Shown: one piece after another, positions 29,527 to 40,205 of the stretch
Layout of the letters: every line of letters begins with the position of its first letter
Position numbering within the stretch: position 1 is the first letter of the stretch
Origin: Eublepharis macularius
Taxonomy: Eukaryota; Chordata; Lepidosauria; Squamata; Eublepharidae
Reading direction: 5' to 3'
NCBI RefSeq assembly: GCF_028583425.1
Contig: NC_072795.1
Coordinates: 5,727,001-5,791,000, forward strand
DNA: 64,000 nt
Notes under the pieces: generated by a model
The model's database searches: none
What the model was told of the DNA's origin: nothing
The model's input: the letters and a program-made list of their open reading frames with translations, nothing else
Program-made: the position numbers and the translations under genes

Positions 29527-31031
29527 TTTTTTTTTTATTAACTACATTAACTAACAATACAAAGGAAAGAAAGGGGAACAAGGGGAGGAAAGAAAGAAAA
29601 TAAAAAACCAGCAACAACATATAACAACTACACTACACAGAATGCTTTCCCTTCATACTGCCATTATTAAAAAAAAACTTTGTATAGTATTGATGGAGTG
29701 GTTGACCTTACAAAATGCAAATTACAATTCGAATTCAAATTAAGTTTTCCTCCCCCTCCTGGGTCCCGGATGCAGTTCTCTCTGAGCAACTGCAGCTGCA
29801 GTGCTCATTTCCTCCCCCCCCCTCAGTCTTCTCCTTTTCTTCTTGCTTGGTGCACTGAAATTCCAGATTTTTGTCCTCAAAATCCCTTAGTTGATCTTCT
29901 GATAATATCTTGTAAGCTTGATCTTTGTAACTGAACCAGATTCCTTCCGGAAATAGCCATTTGTACTTTATTCCACATTCCCTCAGAAGAGCTGCGAGCT
30001 TTTTATACTTAAAACGTCTTTTCCGAACTAAAAATGGGACGTCTTTCAGTATCTTAACTTTATTACCCAAAAAGTCCAGATCTGCATTATATGAATTGTA
30101 TAGGATAGTGTCTCAGATCCTTTTAGATGAAAAATCGATGATGATCTCGCGAGGCAGCTGACGCTTCGTTGCATATTTTGAAGAAGCCCGACGGACTTCC
30201 AAAATGGCGCTTTTAACCTCTTCTTTAGTTGCCTTCGCGGGTGTCGCCAATAGTTCCGAGACCAGACCCCATAAATCCTCATTTTCCTCCTCTTTCACGT
30301 TCCGGAGGTGCAAAATTGTCTGTGTTCGTTCCACTTGTAGCCCGATCAGCTGGTTCTCCACCAGCTTTAACTCTTTATTCGTAGCCTTCACGAGTGACGC
30401 ACTTTCCCGAGCAGACTTCTCTGCCCCCCCCGCTGCTTCCTTGATGGTTTTCACTTTGCTCTCAATTAAGCCCACCCTTTGATCTGTTTCGTTCAGCTTG
30501 TCAACAAAGGGTTTTATGGCTTCGATAACAGCCCTCCGCACCAATTCCTCAAGCGACTCTCCCTTCCCCTGCAGGGCAGCCGAAATTGACTTGCCCAGAG
30601 CAGGACTTTGTTTTTTCGCTGCCATTTTAGGGGGGGGGGACCGCCAGCCAGATTCTGAAACTCAGCGAAGGGGAAGAACGAGCCTTCTTAGCTTCAGATC
30701 CCACCACTCCTTCACGTGCGCTTGTAATAACAGAAGGGATTTGCTTACTTACAGGCTTCCGCCTAGTTCTGCTCTTTGCCGTTTTCCATGGCCCGGCAGC
30801 ACTCGAGGCGCCGCGCACGTCTGCCGGCCTCCATAGGGACAAACAGGCAATTTACCCCCCGCATTGATTTTCAGGGGGCTCTTCCCGCAGCGTCCCGGAC
30901 CCTCCCTCCCTCACTGGGAGTCTTGGGGGCTAATCTTCGCAGATCAGCCGCCCGGTCAGGGTGCTCGGGCGCTTCCTCCCGGACCTGCGGAGAGGAGCAT
31001 CCGACATGGCCAAGAAAACGAAACCGAATCC
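29527..31031 (-). mobile_element. ORF1-only L1 element (HAL1-like) with 16-bp TSD
   Basis: 1505-bp minus-strand insertion: GC-rich 5' region (about 30627-31031), an L1-type ORF1, about 200 bp of 3' UTR, then a poly(A) tail (T-run at 29526-29537 on +). TACAGAGGGTCTTATT at 29511-29526 and 31032-31047 is an exact TSD. No ORF2 sequence is present between ORF1 and the tail, resembling mammalian half-L1 elements. It lies in ARMC9 intron 3, antisense to the gene. Confidence 0.85.
29733..30625 (-). pseudogene. L1 ORF1p-like frame, frameshifted
   Basis: Starts MAAKKQSPALGKSISAALQG at 30625. It has a long coiled-coil region (VGLIESKVKTIKEAAGGAEK, ELKLVENQLIGLQVERTQ), then the RNA-binding part HLRNVKEEENEDLWGLVSEL and QLPREIIIDFSSKRI. 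A frameshift near 30115 moves the C-terminal domain (NKVKILKDVPFLVRKRRFKY, KWLFPEGIWFSYKDQAY) to another frame. L1 ORF1p is a trimeric RNA-binding chaperone for retrotransposition; this copy is broken. Confidence 0.85.
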
Positions 31032-31180
31032 TACAGAGGGTCTTATTGTTATCCTCACGACTATCACCCTATGAGGTGGGTAGGGCTGAGGAGAGCTCTG
31101 AGAGAGCTGTGACTGACCCAAGGTCACCCAGGTGGCTCCAAGCAGAGGAGTGGGGAATCAGACCTGGTTCTCAAGATTGT
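31032..31180 (-). mobile_element. SINE disrupted by L1 (part 2)
   Basis: CTCACGACTATCACCCTATG and GACCCAAGGTCACCCAGG continue the SINE begun at 29440. Confidence 0.75.
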
Positions 31181-31789
31181 TTTAATGTTTGAAATATTTT
31201 TATGTTTTTGATGTTTGCTGCCTTGGGGACCTTATTTTGGTGTAAAGGTGGCATAGAAGGGTTTTAAATAAATATCGTCGTCTTTGTCACACTTTTGTGA
31301 AGTGTAAATGACAGCATTTGGGGATTTACATTTCTGTGTGTCGGAAGCAAAAGTAGTCACATTGCTAACTAAATAAGCACAGTAGTAAGAGCTGCTGAAA
31401 ATTCACCAGTGTTATTTCTTCAGGTTCTGATTTAATTGTTAGGCACGTGTCCCATCCAATTTGAAACAGCCCAAGGCTGATGGTGCCAGGTTCCTGTATG
31501 TGGCCTGTTGCAGAGTTTCTCCAGTGCCCAGTATTCCATCCACCATCATCTCCTTTCTGGGGCCTAGTGGTTAGGCACTCTTACTAATTAGCTACAATAG
31601 CTAAAGAGAGCCCCCACGTTCAGTGGGTGTATATTTCTAAATACAGGATGCTGGGACGAACAAATGATGTGTATGTGGTAGGGAGGGAACGGTGCCATCT
31701 TACCCTGTTTGAGGGCTTTCCAGAGCCACCCAACTGGCCACTGTTGGAAATAGTATGCTGGGCTTTTCTTAGGTTTTTAATGGTGAGTG
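31181..31789. other. ARMC9 intron, no feature
   Basis: A LINE-like tail (GCATAGAAGGGTTTTAAATA) near 31250; otherwise unremarkable. Confidence 0.35.
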
Positions 31790-31985
31790 GCTCATGCATG
31801 AAGCTGCCTTATACTGAACCAGATCATCAATCCATCAAGGTCACTACTGTCTGCTCAGACTGGCAGCTTTCCTCAGGTGGAGGTCTGTCTCATCACCTCC
31901 TTTCTGATCCTGACATGCTGGGGATTGAACCTGGGACCTTCTGTAAGTCAAAATAGAAGCTCTTCTACTGAGCCACAGCCTCTTC
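31790..31985 (-). mobile_element. tRNA-derived SINE (family 4)
   Basis: Reverse complement of the family at 41168 and 62345: TGAAGCTGCCTTATACTGAA, GGGGATTGAACCTGGGACCT, TTCTACTGAGCCACAGCC. Confidence 0.8.
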
Positions 31986-32014
31986 CATACACAGGTCAAG
32001 GTTGGGAAGCTATT

Positions 32015-32110
32015 TCAGCCTGACAAAGAGAGCTGTGGTTCTCGGAAGTTTATGCTACAATAAAGTTGGTTAGTCTTAAAGGTGCTACTGGACTTTTTAC
32101 TACAGTCCAT
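32015..32110 (+). mobile_element. Penelope-type tail, family B
   Basis: CCTGACAAAGAGAGCTGTGG, TTCTCGGAAGTTTATGCTAC, GGTGCTACTGGACTTTTTAC; core mutated. Confidence 0.65.
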
Positions 32111-32429
32111 CATAGGCATCCTACCTGCAGCTTCTGGTGGGCCTTTGAGTGCGAATGTGTTGACGTTGCTACAAAGGTTTGTTGCCAGCCATCCCCACAA
32201 TTCACTACAAAAGAGATCATGAACTGTGGAAGTCAACTGGGGTGGGGTCTCCTCCCATTGAAGGTGGCAGGTTAGCAAGAGAGAGAAGAAAAAAAGATGG
32301 TGCAGGGGAAAAGGGATTATGTTGTATTGTACTATATTATATTAGTCATCTTTTGAGTGAGATACAATAATAATTATTATAAATAATAATATTCAAGAGG
32401 GCTTTCTTAGATAGAAGGACTGTACTGTA

Positions 32430-32795
32430 AGGAGGTGGTCTCAAAGAGATACTTCACTAAAGAGATAGGGGGTCTTAGATTTCACTACTATGTATTATCG
32501 GTTGTTTTAAGTATGTGCTACTATGTGCTATCTGTTGTTTTACGTATGATCCTACTGGGTAGTTCCATGTTGTTTAATGTGTCAGTCTTAGAATTGCTTA
32601 TGCTGTGTTTCGGTATTTCTTCAACTCTATATTGGATTTCTGCTGACGTTATATCTTTGCAAATTTGCATTTATATACCCTTTTGCATTGTTTGTTGAAA
32701 TGTTCTTAAAGTTGACCGTACTAATCTCACACTATGTAGTCTGGCTTGAGTCTCAATGAGAAAGGCAGACTAAAAACGATACAAATAAATAAATA
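32430..32795 (+). mobile_element. L2-like LINE 3' end
   Basis: TGTCAGTCTTAGAATTGCTT, TTTCTTCAACTCTATATTGG and TGAGTCTCAATGAGAAAGGC match 62990-63200. Confidence 0.75.
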
Positions 32796-32924
32796 TTTCT
32801 TTTCTCACTGCACCATTTTCCCCTGGTCTTTTTTGATTTTGTGTTGGTACAGCCCTGTTTTCTACATTCTGACATAGGTTGGCAAGAGAGATGGACCATG
32901 GACATGAGAATAGTTTTAGGTGGA

Positions 32925-33020
32925 TAGCTATGTTGGTGGTTTGCAGTAGAACAGCAGGATTTGACTCCAGCGGCACCTTAGGGACCAACGAAATTTTCAG
33001 GAAGCAAGTTTTCAAGAGTC
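32925..33020 (-). mobile_element. Penelope-type tail, family D
   Basis: GCGGCACCTTAGGGACCAAC and TTTTCAAGAGTCAGATCTTA, reverse complement of the D tail. Confidence 0.55.
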
Positions 33021-33298
33021 AGATCTTATGTCTTTTTGTGAAGCTCTCAATGCTAAGATATTTTTTAAAAATATACTCTCTGTGTGTGTTTTTTGGAATT
33101 TTCTTTTTGTATCTAAATCAGCCCATGGTTTTCAGAACATCTGTGGAGCAACTTTCATGATTACTTTTCCAGGTCTTGTACTATTAAACCCAACGGATGC
33201 CCTGATACGGGTGCTTATGCTAGCCTTAGATCCAGCGGGTAGATAATCTTCGTAAAGGAGAGCAGAAACGTACTTTTGGAATTGGATTATGCAGAGAT

Positions 33299-33725
33299 TT
33301 ATATTGAATGTACAGTGTTATAGAAGCATTTAGAAGTATGTGGAGTACGGGTCAAATTGGTTGACCCATATTGACGTGATTAAGTAAGAGAATAGTAAAT
33401 GGATAAAATGTTATATTATTAAAGAATATATGCTAGAAATGTAATAGTTAGCCTTATAAGGTAAAAGGGGAAGGGAATAAAGGTAGTACTGTGTTATAAC
33501 ATAATATATAATATATAAGCTTAGAAGAGAATGAAAGTAGGTTTAATAGTATAAAGTAAGTTTGAAATGAGTAAGAAAAAGATAGACAAGGGGTTGGAAA
33601 ACTGTTGGAAGTCAACAAAAGGGGGGGGAAAGGGAGGGGGTTAGAATTGAAATTATTTAAAGGGAAATGATTGTATTGAATATTTATATAATTTCTAATC
33701 CAATAAAATTTTTTTTTTAAAAAAA
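33299..33725 (+). mobile_element. 5'-truncated L1 3' end with 15-bp TSD, beside ARMC9 exon 4
   Basis: 427 bp ending in a G-rich tract (33620-33641) and an A-rich tail. GGATTATGCAGAGAT at 33284-33298 and 33726-33740 is an exact TSD. Its 3' UTR-like G-tract and A-tail are typical of L1. It ends 55 bp upstream of the ARMC9 exon at 33796. Confidence 0.82.
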
Positions 33726-33795
33726 GGATTATGCAGAGATGTGTTTTAAGACTAGAAAGAGTGAATTATCGTTATGTGTCTCTTCTTTTTGGAAG

Positions 33796-33987
33796 GATCT
33801 ACTGACTTCCTTTACTGATGGAAACCGGGATACCTTTTTTGAACTCTGGGAAGAACATGTTCCTCCTTCAGTCCGGGACGTTGAGGCTGTTGCCCAGAGG
33901 CTGGAGTTCTACCTTCACATCTATTTTGCAATCTTCTTCTTAAAACACGGTGTGGGAAATCCTCAGCTTGTCCCATCTCATTGTTAT
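33796..33987 (+). CDS. ARMC9: ARMC9 exon 4 (splice ends uncertain)
   Basis: The open frame DLLTSFTDGNRDTFFELW through HIYFAIFFLKHGVGNP matches ARMC9. The acceptor is TTTTTGGAAG ending at 33795. As remembered, mammalian proteins have a Lys before the Asp-Leu; here that AAG appears to serve as the acceptor, dropping one residue in frame. No GT lies at the mammalian-like end after GVGNP. Candidate donors are GTCCCA at 33970 (weak, 174-bp exon) and GTATGT at 33988 (strong, 192-bp exon); both leave phase 0 and join correctly to the next exon, the second adding QLVPSHCY. A 5'-truncated L1 ends only 55 bp upstream of the acceptor. Confidence 0.8.
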
Positions 33988-34389
33988 GTATGTATGTTTG
34001 GTTATCTCTTAAAGTGGCCACGTTACTTTTCAAAATCTTTGACAGCAGCCGTGTTCTTGCGTTTGTTGGCATTGAACTGCCACTTTTCCAGTTAGCTTTC
34101 AGACCAGGCCCTGTGGGTTTGGCCTTCCCCGTGAGGTTTCAGAACCACGTCTGGGCTGTGCTATTCATGGTGTTGATGGGCGTTCATCTGACCGAATGTT
34201 CCCCTGCATGCAGAAATGTCTTCCGTGTAGAGAACTGACAGGTTGGAGCAAAAAGATGTTGTCTATGTTCTTCACCTACTTCTCTACGCATAGAAATTTC
34301 TTTTGATGGGGGCCTTTTCAAACATGAGCATTTAGGATTGGAGCAACATAATCAAAAAATGGAGCACAAATTGGGATAGTTCTGATAAT

Positions 34390-35335
34390 AAAGAACCAAA
34401 AGAGCCCAGGGGTAGTGGTGGTGGTGGTGGTAGTAGTAATAGTAATAATAATAATAATAGCTGCACTTATATACTGCTCTTCTAGCCAGATTAGTGCCCC
34501 AATCAGAGCAGTGAATAAAGTCATTGTTGTTATCCCCACAATACAGTTGGGAATAATATCCCTACAATACAGCCGGGGCTGAGAGGAGTGGCTTACCCAA
34601 GGCCACCTCTGGAGCTCATGGCAGTAGCGGGATTCGAACCAGCAGAGTTCTGATTCACATCCCAACCACTATGGTAAAGCAGCTCTCTGTAATAATAACT
34701 GCACTTATATAACGCTCTTCTAAATTTATTTATTTACATCATTTATAGTCTGCCTTTCTCACTGTGACTCAAGGCAGATGACACAGTATGAGGTTAATAC
34801 AATCAGTATCAAGTACATTTCAATATAATACCGTAAGGTAAACAGATACAAGTTTAAAAGACACAGCATTAGCAAGGATCCAAGACAGAGTAGAAAAAAT
34901 ACTGGAGCAAAACGTAATAAGTTCTAGGACTAACAATCAACAACAGGGTGCGCTAGTTGTACATAGGAGTATGTATTTAAAGCAGCAGATAATATATAAG
35001 GCAAAAAAGTGATGAAGTCTATGATCCCCAACTCATTAGTGAAGCATCTGAGACCCCATCCCTGCAATGCAGCCCTCCCATTTGAGTAAAAAGCCTTTTT
35101 CGAATAGTTCGGTTTTGCATCGTTTATGAAAAGCCCTGAGAGTGGGGGCTAGATTCGTACTCCACTCAGAGCAGTGAATAACGTCATTATCCTCACAATG
35201 CAACTGGGGAGCTGGGTCCAAGAGGAGTGGCTTACCCAAGGTCACCTCCTGCATTCATGGCAGGAGTGGGATTCAGACCAGCAGAGTGCTGAGTCACAGT
35301 CCAACCACTTAACTACTGTGCTTCAGCAGGACTGG
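34390..35335 (-). mobile_element. Nested family-2 SINEs and L2-like LINE end
   Basis: Two or more minus-strand family-2 SINE copies (GCACTTATATACTGCTCTTC, GGGATTCGAACCAGCAGAG) flank an L2-like LINE 3' end at about 34723-35120 (GCCTTTCTCACTGTGACTCA). A trinucleotide (GGT)n/(AAT)n run lies at 34421-34460. Confidence 0.75.
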
Positions 35336-36341
35336 TGGGAGGCAGTTTAAATGGTGCAGCAAATCACCTGCAGGGTGATCACAGGATTTAATAGGTGCGA
35401 ATTGATGCTGTCTAAAAATGGGGAAGTCCCAGCATGTAGATCTTGGCTTCCTCTTCTTTGGGGGGGTCTCTGCTTAATTAAGACTGCTGGGTCCGTTAGG
35501 GTGTTACTGGCCAGTAGCATTTGGGCCAAGGTGTAGGTATTTAAAATAACTTTCGTAAAAGCTGTGAGGTGAAATATCTTCATTATCTTTAGTGCTTCCA
35601 GCAGAGCTGAAATGGGGAAAAAGCCTCTTCCCTTTTTCCAAAACCTATAAAGCATTGCAGCTTAGACGTTTGCTTATTTCCCTTGTCATGGAAACAGGCA
35701 GAAAAAAACTGCTAATAGGAATGTTTAAAATCATGAATTATTGAGTATTGAGTATTTGAGTGTTCAGAGAATTTTCCATAGGTTATATTGGTACTCTTCC
35801 CAAGAGCCCTGTAAGTAAAGGTATGCCAGTGTTATTATCTATGAGTTGCAGATGGAAGGGTGTGTGTGTGAGATGCTAGGTCTTGTTAGGGCCATCCAGT
35901 GAGCTCACACCGAGCTTGAGATTTGAACACCGTGGTTCCTGGCTTAGTGGGACTTCTTTCTAAGTAGATGCTTTGGGCTGCTCTCAGTCTCTTAACTGGG
36001 AGGTTGCTAGCTCTTTTTTGAATATGAACGCTTTCAGTAAGAATCAAGAGAGTGGTAGCGGAAATGTTTGAGTGTTCTAACAGTTTGTCATTCCAGTTGC
36101 CCCTCCTCTTTCCACTTTCTCCAGTGCCTGCAGGCTCCAACCCTTTAGAAAAAGCCCTTCTTGGAAGGAGCCTGCCTCAAATAAAACCTAAGCCTCTAGT
36201 GTTGGGTTTGGGAGCCCGGCCCTTCTGTGTACTGTTCAGTCCACGAAAACGGGATTCCCATGTAAAGACAGCTGCGGCCACATTCTGCATAAAAACTCAT
36301 TGTTTTCCAGGCAGCTGACTTCTGTCTCCTTGTTTTCTTAG
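35336..36341. other. ARMC9 intron 4, no feature
   Basis: No supported repeat or exon besides the splice acceptor context at its end. Confidence 0.4.
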
Positions 36342-36497
36342 AACAAAGCAGCGTTGGATGAAAGAATGTCCCATTTTAAAACATACCTCGAGACCAAAGG
36401 GGCTGCCCTGAGCCAGACCACCGAGTTCCTTCCTTTCTACGCTTTGCCTTTTGTTCCCAACCCTGTGATCCATCCCTCCTTCAAAGAACTTTTCCAG
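36342..36497 (+). CDS. ARMC9: ARMC9 exon 5
   Basis: 156 bp, 52 codons, phase 0 at both ends. The acceptor TTTTCTTAG ends at 36341 and the donor GTATGT starts at 36498. Encodes [20 protein letters not shown] followed by the highly conserved [20 protein letters not shown] and HPSFKELFQ. The near-identity of this block to mammalian ARMC9 is the strongest single support for the gene assignment. Confidence 0.96.
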
Positions 36498-36907
36498 GTA
36501 TGTCCTTGATTTGCACAAGAATGATAGTTCGGTGATGCCAAAGTACCGTCCTTACATAAATTTTGGTAATTGGACCATGGATGGGTACTCCACATGAACA
36601 TGGCGCGCTTGCAGAGCTCCCATCCACTTCAGTGAAGAACTTCATGGTGGATTGTGTCCCGGGCTGCCCAACACAATAATATTCCTTTGGTTTTCATGGC
36701 CAGTCGACATTTCTGTTATTTCTGTAACACAGCAGTAATTTCCTTTGCAGAAAGCTGCCCAGTCTCTACTTATTTCCACATATTTCTCTTTGAAAACTTA
36801 CACACGACTGACTTTGCTGGTGGCTGGTAAATAGCTGCAATGTACTGTTAAACATCACTGTACGTGTTTAGAACACCATTACTGCCTTTTAAATCTTTCT
36901 TTTCTAG

Positions 36908-37000
36908 GAATCTTGGGAATCTGATCTAAAGACGAGGTTGGAGGAGTTCCTGTCTGCCTCTCTGAAAGCCAACAGTACATCAAGACTCCTGGCGCTATAC
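36908..37000 (+). CDS. ARMC9: ARMC9 exon 6
   Basis: 93 bp, 31 codons. The acceptor TTTTCTAG ends at 36907 and the donor GTATCC starts at 37001. Encodes ESWESDLKTRLEEFLSAS and ends TSRLLALY in phase 0. The next recognised exon (49918) needs an incoming phase-1 base, so a small exon must lie in the intervening 12.9 kb. Confidence 0.88.
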
Positions 37001-37004
37001 GTAT

Positions 37005-37796
37005 CCTTTCCAAAATGTTCTGAAATCCATAACAGCGTCGTGATTTCTTTAAGAGCAATGTAATTCTCCTGGGCCGTTGTTTCTCTCTTTGTAATGTTAC
37101 TCAGTTCTCTGACTTCCCGGAAGTCCTGTGAAGGGTAGCGATTTGGGGTGGAGCTGCATATTCCACCTCCGCCTCTGTTTTTACGGGATGGCCACAGCTT
37201 TCCCTGGGCAAGTTGGGCTCAGAAAGATCGGGTTTGCAGTGCTGTGGGTTTACTCCCCTTAACTAACTGCTTTTCTGTGGTACATTCGGATCAGAGGCTG
37301 AGAGAAAAGCAGCTGATGGGAGGAGCGGTGGGGGTGTGGGGTGGGATGCTGCCTCATACTGAATATATGAGGTCCTCGGTCCTTCTGCCGTTTTATGGTC
37401 TTTTTGGTTTCTGAGAAGCTCTGCAGGGGAAAGGATGGATTACTGAGCCTCGTCCGGCCCCACTGCTTTTCTGTTGCAGATCACAGCCCCATTCTGATTT
37501 GCAGGAGAAGCAGTGGCTGATCTTTAAAGAGGTGAAGTTGAGGTGTGATGCTTTGACCCTTACCTGCCTGTTTAGACCAGATTACCATTAATTAGAGTGG
37601 TTTATAACTGTGTGGCTTTTGCTTGAGAGAGATGCCTCTAAGTGAGACCTTGGTGGGCAGTTCAGATTGCCGCCACTGTCTGATGGAATTTTGTATTTCA
37701 CAACCCTTAAGCCTTGTTTACATGCTCGGGAATAAGCCAGTATTTTATTATATCCATCATAGAATTGTATAAACTTTCCTTCAGTTTAGGAACAGG
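37005..37796. other. ARMC9 intron 6, no feature
   Basis: A 27-base open stretch between AG and GT at about 37505-37532 was checked as the missing exon and does not fit the required phase. Confidence 0.4.
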
Positions 37797-37944
37797 GCCA
37801 TAGCTCAGTGTTGATACCCAGGACTGATATAGAGAAGGTCACAGGTTCAATCCCTGGCATTAGTTGAAAGAATTTCAGGTAGCAGGGCTAGGAAAGATCC
37901 CTGCCTGGATCTTGGAAGGCCCCTGCTAGTTAGTGGGACAATTA
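37797..37944 (+). mobile_element. tRNA-derived SINE (family 4)
   Basis: GGCCATAGCTCAGTGTTGA, GGTCACAGGTTCAATCCCTG, GATCCCTGCCTGGATCTTGG. Confidence 0.75.
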
Positions 37945-38165
37945 CAGGTTAGAGAGCCAGCATAGTGGTTAGAGTGTCAGATGAGATCAGGTGTGTGGGA
38001 TGTGTATATTCCGATCTTCACGCTGCTATGAAGTTTGCCAAACAGCCTTGTGCCAACTGCACTCTCTCAGCATATTTTACCTTGCAAGGTTGTTGTGAGC
38101 ATAAAATGGAGGAGAAGGAGTTCCGTGTGTACTGCCCTGAGTTCCTTGGAGGAAGAAAAGGATAA
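37945..38165 (+). mobile_element. Sauria-type tRNA SINE
   Basis: GCCAGCATAGTGGTTAGAGT head and AAGGTTGTTGTGAGCATAAA tail, as at 2905. Confidence 0.8.
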
Positions 38166-38187
38166 AAATGTGCTAGTTGCATAGATG

Positions 38188-38605
38188 TAGGGCTCATTTT
38201 GAGGGGGAACACGCGGGAACGCAGTTCTGGCAGTTCCCCAAAGAGGTCACATGACAGGTGGCCCCGCCCACCCGACTCTCGGCCATTTTGGGCCTGTTTT
38301 GGCCTGGATTGGGGCTGACATGGCCTAGATTGGGCCTCTGATGGGTGGTTGATCACTGTCCCGCTCAGTGGCGGCCCGATCCTGACCATTTGGGGCCCCT
38401 TTTCAGCCTGTTTCAGCCCCTTTTTGCCATTTTGGGCCCAATTTCGGCCCTGAATGGACAGGATTGGGTCCAAAACAGCCAGGATAGGTGATGACAGGGG
38501 GCGTGGCATATGCAAATCAGTTATGCCAATGACACATTTCCAGTGCTGGCAAGGGGCATGGCATATGCTAATGAATTCCTGCAGCTCTCTACGAAATGAC
38601 CCCGG
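38188..38605. mobile_element. hAT-type MITE (CAGGGCTCATTTT family) with TSD
   Basis: Second copy of the 3664 element, without the nested CR1 tail. Flanks CATAGATG (38180-38187) and CATAGATA (38606-38613). Same GGCCATTTTGGGCC interior. Confidence 0.85.
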
Positions 38606-38719
38606 CATAGATATACCACTGTTCTGCAAGTTTGAATTAGTTTCCTGTTTCTTCCTAATGTTTGTCCTTTGCCTCATCACTTCCTGCACCTGATAACACA
38701 AATTTGAGTATGTCTTGCT

Positions 38720-38980
38720 GTGTATGTGGGTGAAGTGCCATCAAGTCACAGCCGACAAATGGCAACTGCATAGAGTTTTCAAGGCAAGAGACGTTCAGAG
38801 GTGGTTTGGTTTCCCATTGCCTGCCTCTGCATAGCGACGCTGGACTTCCTTGGTTGTTGTCCAACGAAGTATTAACCAGACTCTGATTTGCTTCCAAGCC
38901 TGGGTCACCCAGGTCAGGTGTCTGTATTTGTTTTCAAATGGTTCACGCTCTTCACAGTCTTCTGTCCCAATCAGCACTGC
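38720..38980 (-). mobile_element. 5S-derived SINE remnant
   Basis: GTGAAGTGCCATCAAGTCAC, CAAGGCAAGAGACGTTCAGA and CCCATTGCCTGCCTCTGCAT match the 16725 copy. Confidence 0.65.
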
Positions 38981-39544
38981 ATGTCTGGCGACTTTTCAGC
39001 ATGGAAGTGAATGCTTTGTTAAGATAATGCCGACATCCCTGTATAGGCCTTATGCTTGTTACCTGGCCACACCTCCGCCCTCCCGCACACCATGACATGT
39101 TTCAGATAAAATCCAACACCCAAGATTAACTTCAAAGGGGATAGCTGGCGAAGACAGCCCCTGAGGAAGAAGCTGAAGATTTTGAACTTGATAATTTGAA
39201 TCTGAGGATGTTGATTGTGAAATACCTTTCCCATACTATTAGAGACAGATGGTGTCAGAAGAAATTAACATGCAACAAGGCCTTGGATGGGCCACACTCT
39301 GGCTCGGCATATGTTCCCCATCTGTTACTTCAGGGTTGCTTGTTCATGAAAAGTACTGTGAGTAGGATAATGATGTTAACAATATGGCTGTAGAATTAGT
39401 CATGCCTTCTTCGTCCCCTGGTGGTTGTCCATTTTCCTTAGCATTGCGTTTTCTCACCCGACAGAAGGAGAATGTGCAGGGCAGCCAAGGTAAATTTCCA
39501 GACTTTCTATAAATGTATCTTCTGTTCACCAATTGAGTTTTCAG
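38981..39544. other. ARMC9 intron, no feature
   Basis: Nothing supported. Confidence 0.35.
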
Positions 39545-40078
39545 AGTATGAGCTTTCAAGAGTCAGAGCTCATACGTATGTGGGGGCCCCTGCCCTGTGG
39601 AACGGCCTACCTGAGGAGGCCAGGAGAGCCCCCACTCTCTTAGCTTTCTGCAAACAATGCAAAACCGAATTATTCAAAAAGGTGTTTGTATTGTAGGGAG
39701 GGGCTCCCAGATGCTTCGCTAATGAGTTAGGGACCATAGACTTCACCACTATGTTGCCTTACGTACTACCCATTGTCTTAAATATGCGCTCCTATGAGCT
39801 ACCTGTGCTTCATGTCATCTAATATCAGCCCTAGAATTGCTAGCCCTAGAATTGCTTCTGTTCTGTTTCAGCATTTCTTCAACCCTGTATTGGATTCTTG
39901 CTAATGCTATGTCTTTGTAAAATTGTGATTATTTACTCTGTGGCATTGTTTATGGAAATGTCCTTGAAATTGACTGTGCTAATCTCACACTGTGTAATCT
40001 GCCTTGAGTCTCAGTAAGAAAGGCGGACTGCAAACAAACAAACAAACAAACAAACAAAAACAAACAAACAAATAAACA
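39545..40078 (+). mobile_element. L2-like LINE 3' end with (CAAA)n
   Basis: The frame GAPALWNGLPEEARRAPTLL then CKQCKTELFKKVFVL is the L2 ORF2 C-terminus; UTR strings AGAATTGCTTCTGTTCTG and TGCCTTGAGTCTCAGTAAGA; (CAAA)n at 40035-40076. Confidence 0.82.
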
Positions 40079-40205
40079 ATATCTGGCGAAGGGGGAGCCC
40101 AATTCTCGAAAGCTCATATCCTAGAAATCTAGTTGCTCTTTAAGGTGTTACTGAATCTAAATCTTGCTCTTCTACTACCGACCAATGCAGCTACCTACCT
40201 GAAAT
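40079..40205 (+). mobile_element. Penelope-type tail, family D
   Basis: CTGGCGAAGGGGGAGCCCAA, TTCTCGAAAGCTCATATCC, GTTGCTCTTTAAGGTGTTAC. One core base altered (CTGGCGA). Confidence 0.65.

Noticed and set aside
37505..37532. AG-GT bounded 27-base candidate for the missing ARMC9 exon
   Set aside because: Wrong phase for the exon at 49918 and unlike the expected KENGQSNK peptide.
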